In this document: in pieces, positions 7,052-8,430 of the stretch
Position numbering within the stretch: position 1 is the stretch's first letter
Layout of the letters: each line of letters opens with the position of its first letter
Origin: Candidatus Profundicultor aquiphilus
GTDB taxonomy: Bacteria; Atribacterota; Atribacteria; Atribacterales; Caldatribacteriaceae
Length of the DNA stretch: 8,430 nucleotides
Assembly: GCA_013314795.1 (NCBI GenBank)
Contig: JABUEZ010000080.1
Coordinates: forward strand, 1 to 8,430
Direction: 5' to 3'
The notes under the pieces: generated by a model
Database searches by the model: none
The model's input: the letters and a program-made list of their open reading frames with translations, nothing else
Told to the model about the DNA's origin: nothing
Program-made: the position numbers and the translations under genes

Positions 7052-7751
7052 ATTCTTCCTGGGGAAGGTCGAGGGTGAGGAAACGGGCCAGGTGGTAAGG
7101 GATGAAGGCGAGGTTTTCGGTTTCCCGAAAGGCCTTTTCCTGCCTTATCCTTTCGGTGAGCGCCCCGGCCCGGCACTCTCCCAGTTCCCGGACGAGGAAA
7201 TGCAATACCCGGAGTTCGCTCGGCGAAAAACAGGAGGTATCGACATCTTTTTTAGGGTAGATCTTGGTCTGAGATGATTCGCTTAAGTCTTCGAGGAAGT
7301 CTTCCACCGTTTTCTGGGTGAGAAACGCCGCCATGGTTTGTGGTTGGGAATAAGCGAGAAAAGGATGGGGTTCCTCTTCAATGCGGATGGCTCCTTGGGT
7401 CCTGGCTGCCCTGAGGAGGAAATCCGCGTTTTCGGGAACCGGCCCCAAGAGGCGCTTTTCGTAGCGTAAACCGGTGATGGAAGCGCCAAACTCTTTGTAA
7501 TGGAGCATGTCGGCGTACCACAGGAGGGCATAAGCCTTCTTTGAGGAAAGGCCTGGAATCCGGTGGGCGAAAAAAAGGATCACGGCAATGGCCTTCCGGA
7601 TGCGGGAAAGGTCGGGGTTTTGGGGTTCTTCCTCCAGAAAACGCTTTAGGGCTTCTTCAAACGCCTTTCTCTCCCCTCGGGACACTGCCTGGGGATTCCG
7701 CTCATAGCATTCCTTCATAAAGGCAGGGTTTTCGACTTCCCGAATAATCAT
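7050..7751 (-). CDS. Panacea-domain (SocA/DUF4065-like) protein
   Basis: A 233-residue soluble protein. Residues 71-107 carry the Panacea core: KKAYALLWYADMLHYKEFG, then ASITGLRYEKR and LLGPVPEN, matching the family's LLYFAD-x-x-H ... GPVP pattern. The C-terminal part FSPSELRVLHFLVREL, then ETENLAFIPYHLA, matches the end of such proteins. Panacea domains occur as antitoxins for many unrelated toxins. SocA, the best-known member, is a proteolytic adaptor for the SocB toxin. The N-terminal 65 residues and the segment 125-170 are not recognised. ATG 7751 is the first start after an in-frame TAA; only a weak AGGA lies upstream. No toxin gene is adjacent, so this could be an orphan or a regulator. 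The gene lies downstream of tRNA-Glu on the same strand and ends at a strong terminator. The family call is good; the function is inferred. Confidence 0.8.
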   Translation of the reverse strand: MIIREVENPAFMKECYERNPQAVSRGERKAFEEALKRFLEEEPQNPDLSRIRKAIAVILFFAHRIPGLSSKKAYALLWYADMLHYKEFGASITGLRYEKRLLGPVPENADFLLRAARTQGAIRIEEEPHPFLAYSQPQTMAAFLTQKTVEDFLEDLSESSQTKIYPKKDVDTSCFSPSELRVLHFLVRELGECRAGALTERIRQEKAFRETENLAFIPYHLARFLTLDLPQEE

Positions 7752-8000
7752 ATCGTGGGCTTTGTCCTGGATGGATTAAGCAGGAGTTGTTCTGGTTTTG
7801 TTTTTTGGCCGGGGCCTTGAGATTTTGCAAAAAACTTACCGAGTGGCGAGGAAGAGTTCCCGTAATGGTAACAGGGAAAGGAACTCAGAGAACTATTGTT
7901 TTTGGTCCTCGCTTCTGAATGCCTTCGCCGGGGTTTTCTTTTTTCATCTGGATGCCCAGTAAAAAATTTCAAGCATGGCGGTGGGGGTCTTACTCCTAAA
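7752..8000. other. 249-base gap between tRNA-Glu and the Panacea gene, structured
   Basis: No credible gene is present. The main feature is a nested inverted repeat at 7846-7912: an outer stem GCGAGGA (7846-7852) with TCCTCGC (7906-7912), and an inner stem GAGTTCC (7854-7860) with GGAACTC (7880-7886). The inner bases can alternatively pair as TTCCCGT with AC-A-GGGAA. GTTTTTT and AAAAAAC near 7799-7835 can also pair. No obvious terminator follows the tRNA on the minus strand, although a TTTTTT occurs about 30 bases after its CCA end. No good separate promoter for the Panacea gene was found, so it may be read from the tRNA promoter. Confidence 0.5.
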
Positions 8001-8075
8001 TGGTGGCCCAACGGGGAATTGAACCCCGGCTTGCGGATTGAGAGCCCGCCGAACTAACCACTATTCGATTGGGCC
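8001..8075 (-). tRNA. tRNA-Glu (anticodon CUC), CCA encoded
   Basis: Folding the minus strand gives a full 75-base cloverleaf. The acceptor stem is GGCCCAA with TTGGGCC, followed by A73 and an encoded CCA. The D arm is GAAT/GTTC with a G18-G19 loop. The anticodon stem is GCGGG/TCCGC with loop CTCTCAA, so the anticodon is CUC, reading GAG. The variable region is AAGC, and the T arm is CGGGG/CCCCG with loop TTCAATT. All stems pair, with only U-G wobbles in the D and anticodon stems. An isoacceptor with UUC must exist elsewhere to read GAA. Confidence 0.97.
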
Positions 8076-8083
8076 ACGATATC

Positions 8084-8112
8084 ATTATATGGCCTTGGCC
8101 TGGTTCTGTCAA
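8084..8112 (-). promoter_or_regulatory. Consensus sigma70 promoter of tRNA-Glu
   Basis: On the minus strand, TTGACA (8112-8107), a 17-base spacer, and TATAAT (8089-8084) give a perfect match to the sigma70 consensus at optimal spacing. Only 8 bases (GATATCGT) separate the -10 box from the first base of the tRNA, so transcription should start at the tRNA 5' end or within about two bases of it. Confidence 0.9.
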
Positions 8113-8185
8113 CAGAAGGTGAGAGTCCTGTTCTGGGATGATCGATGTCTGGAAAATTTTTGAGGGTGGGTAAATCATCTTTTTC

Positions 8186-8196
8186 TGTTATATAAT
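8186..8196 (+). promoter_or_regulatory. Predicted -10 region for the membrane protein gene at 8244
   Basis: TGTTATATAAT contains a perfect TATAAT (8191-8196) and, alternatively, an extended -10 TGT-TATATA. No good -35 is found at 16-18 bases. Transcription would begin near 8203, giving a leader of about 40 bases that contains AGGAGG (8230-8235). The preceding TTTTCTGTTATA is identical to the string at the exonuclease promoter. Confidence 0.5.
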
Positions 8197-8243
8197 GGGG
8201 ATGGTGTCGGAGAAAAAATGGGAGCTTACAGGAGGTAGGGGAA

Positions 8244-8430
8244 GTGGAATCACTCGGGGGAAATTGGTTCGCTCTGGCATCGTTTGCTTCGTTTTGTGTG
8301 GCGTACTTCCTGGGAACATACCTCGTCAGCCATTTTCGGCGGGAACCCCAGCTTTACCTTGTCCATGGGGTGTTTATGCTTTTTGCAGTGTGGGCACTGG
8401 GTTTTGCCATGGTGCAGGTGGCCTCAACCT
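8244..8430 (+). CDS. N-terminus of a membrane sensor protein (runs off the window)
   Basis: The open frame from GTG 8244 continues to the window end (62 codons). AGGAGG at 8230-8235 lies 8 bases upstream, an ideal ribosome binding site, and a -10 box lies further upstream. The visible protein begins MESLGGNWFALASFASFC and holds two hydrophobic segments (about 8-27 and 40-60) joined by the basic SHFRREPQ. Its second segment, HGVFMLFAVWALGFAMVQVAS, parallels residues 39-60 of the GGDEF/EAL protein (HTACALVGLWSLGLVLVRVAPS), the start of a 7TM module of the histidine-kinase N-terminal type. The gene therefore probably encodes a membrane-bound signalling protein such as a histidine kinase or diguanylate cyclase. 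The output domain is outside the window. Confidence 0.72.
   Translation, partial: MESLGGNWFALASFASFCVAYFLGTYLVSHFRREPQLYLVHGVFMLFAVWALGFAMVQVAST

Noticed and set aside
7748..8011. 87-codon minus-strand frame whose TGA overlaps the Panacea ATG, considered as the missing toxin
   Set aside because: The tempting ATGA overlap is offset by a start inside the tRNA gene, a composition rich in Pro, Ser, Lys and Arg with no fold or family signal, and the strong inverted repeats within it.
8001..8075. tRNA-Glu 3' end as an integration site for a mobile element
   Set aside because: No direct repeat of the tRNA 3' end and no integrase or phage gene is visible in the window.
8201..8430. Second plus-strand frame open to the window end, from ATG 8201
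   Set aside because: It has no ribosome binding site and reads as low-complexity Gly/Pro/Cys-rich sequence. The overlapping frame from GTG 8244 has an ideal AGGAGG and membrane-protein character.

Overview
The window comes from a bacterial chromosome of roughly balanced to slightly high G+C. It uses strong GGAGG-type ribosome binding sites, frequent GTG starts and E. coli-like -35/-10 promoters. A ferredoxin-type DUF362 protein, a DUF433/DUF5615 toxin-antitoxin locus and a large c-di-GMP enzyme suggest an anaerobic, perhaps thermophilic, environmental bacterium. The taxon cannot be fixed from sequence alone.

Layout. The 3' part of gltX (glutamyl-tRNA synthetase) enters from the left and ends at 850, followed by a GC-rich hairpin. 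A short toxin-antitoxin pair comes next: a DUF433 antitoxin (933-1157) and a DUF5615 PIN-like toxin broken by one extra T (1147-1570). The toxin frame runs into the 3' end of a convergent gene of 1024 codons (4584-1510, minus). That protein has a multi-pass membrane sensor, a GAF-like domain, GGDEF and EAL. Its key motifs for making, sensing and degrading c-di-GMP all look intact.

A 309-base divergent control region (4585-4893) carries a good minus-strand promoter for the GGDEF/EAL gene and an extended -10 that almost touches the start of a PolB-like 3'-5' exonuclease gene (4894-5805). A DUF362 protein with two 4Fe-4S clusters (5843-6955) follows closely, probably in the same transcript. A 16-bp stem between converging genes marks the end of this unit and of a minus-strand Panacea-domain (SocA/DUF4065) gene (7751-7050).

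Upstream of the Panacea gene is a structured 249-base gap, then tRNA-Glu(CUC) on the minus strand. A consensus TTGACA-17-TATAAT promoter sits so close to this tRNA that the transcript should start at or within about two bases of the mature 5' end. At the right edge a plus-strand gene starts (8244) whose first 62 residues look like the N-terminal membrane module of the GGDEF/EAL protein.

Functionally the window mixes translation (gltX, tRNA-Glu), second-messenger signalling, redox/DNA functions and defence or stress-type antitoxin domains (DUF433/DUF5615, Panacea). No mobile element, CRISPR array or clear new multi-gene system is visible. The most unusual signals are the +1 frameshift site in the toxin, the near-leaderless tRNA and exonuclease transcripts, and the structured segment between the tRNA and the Panacea gene.
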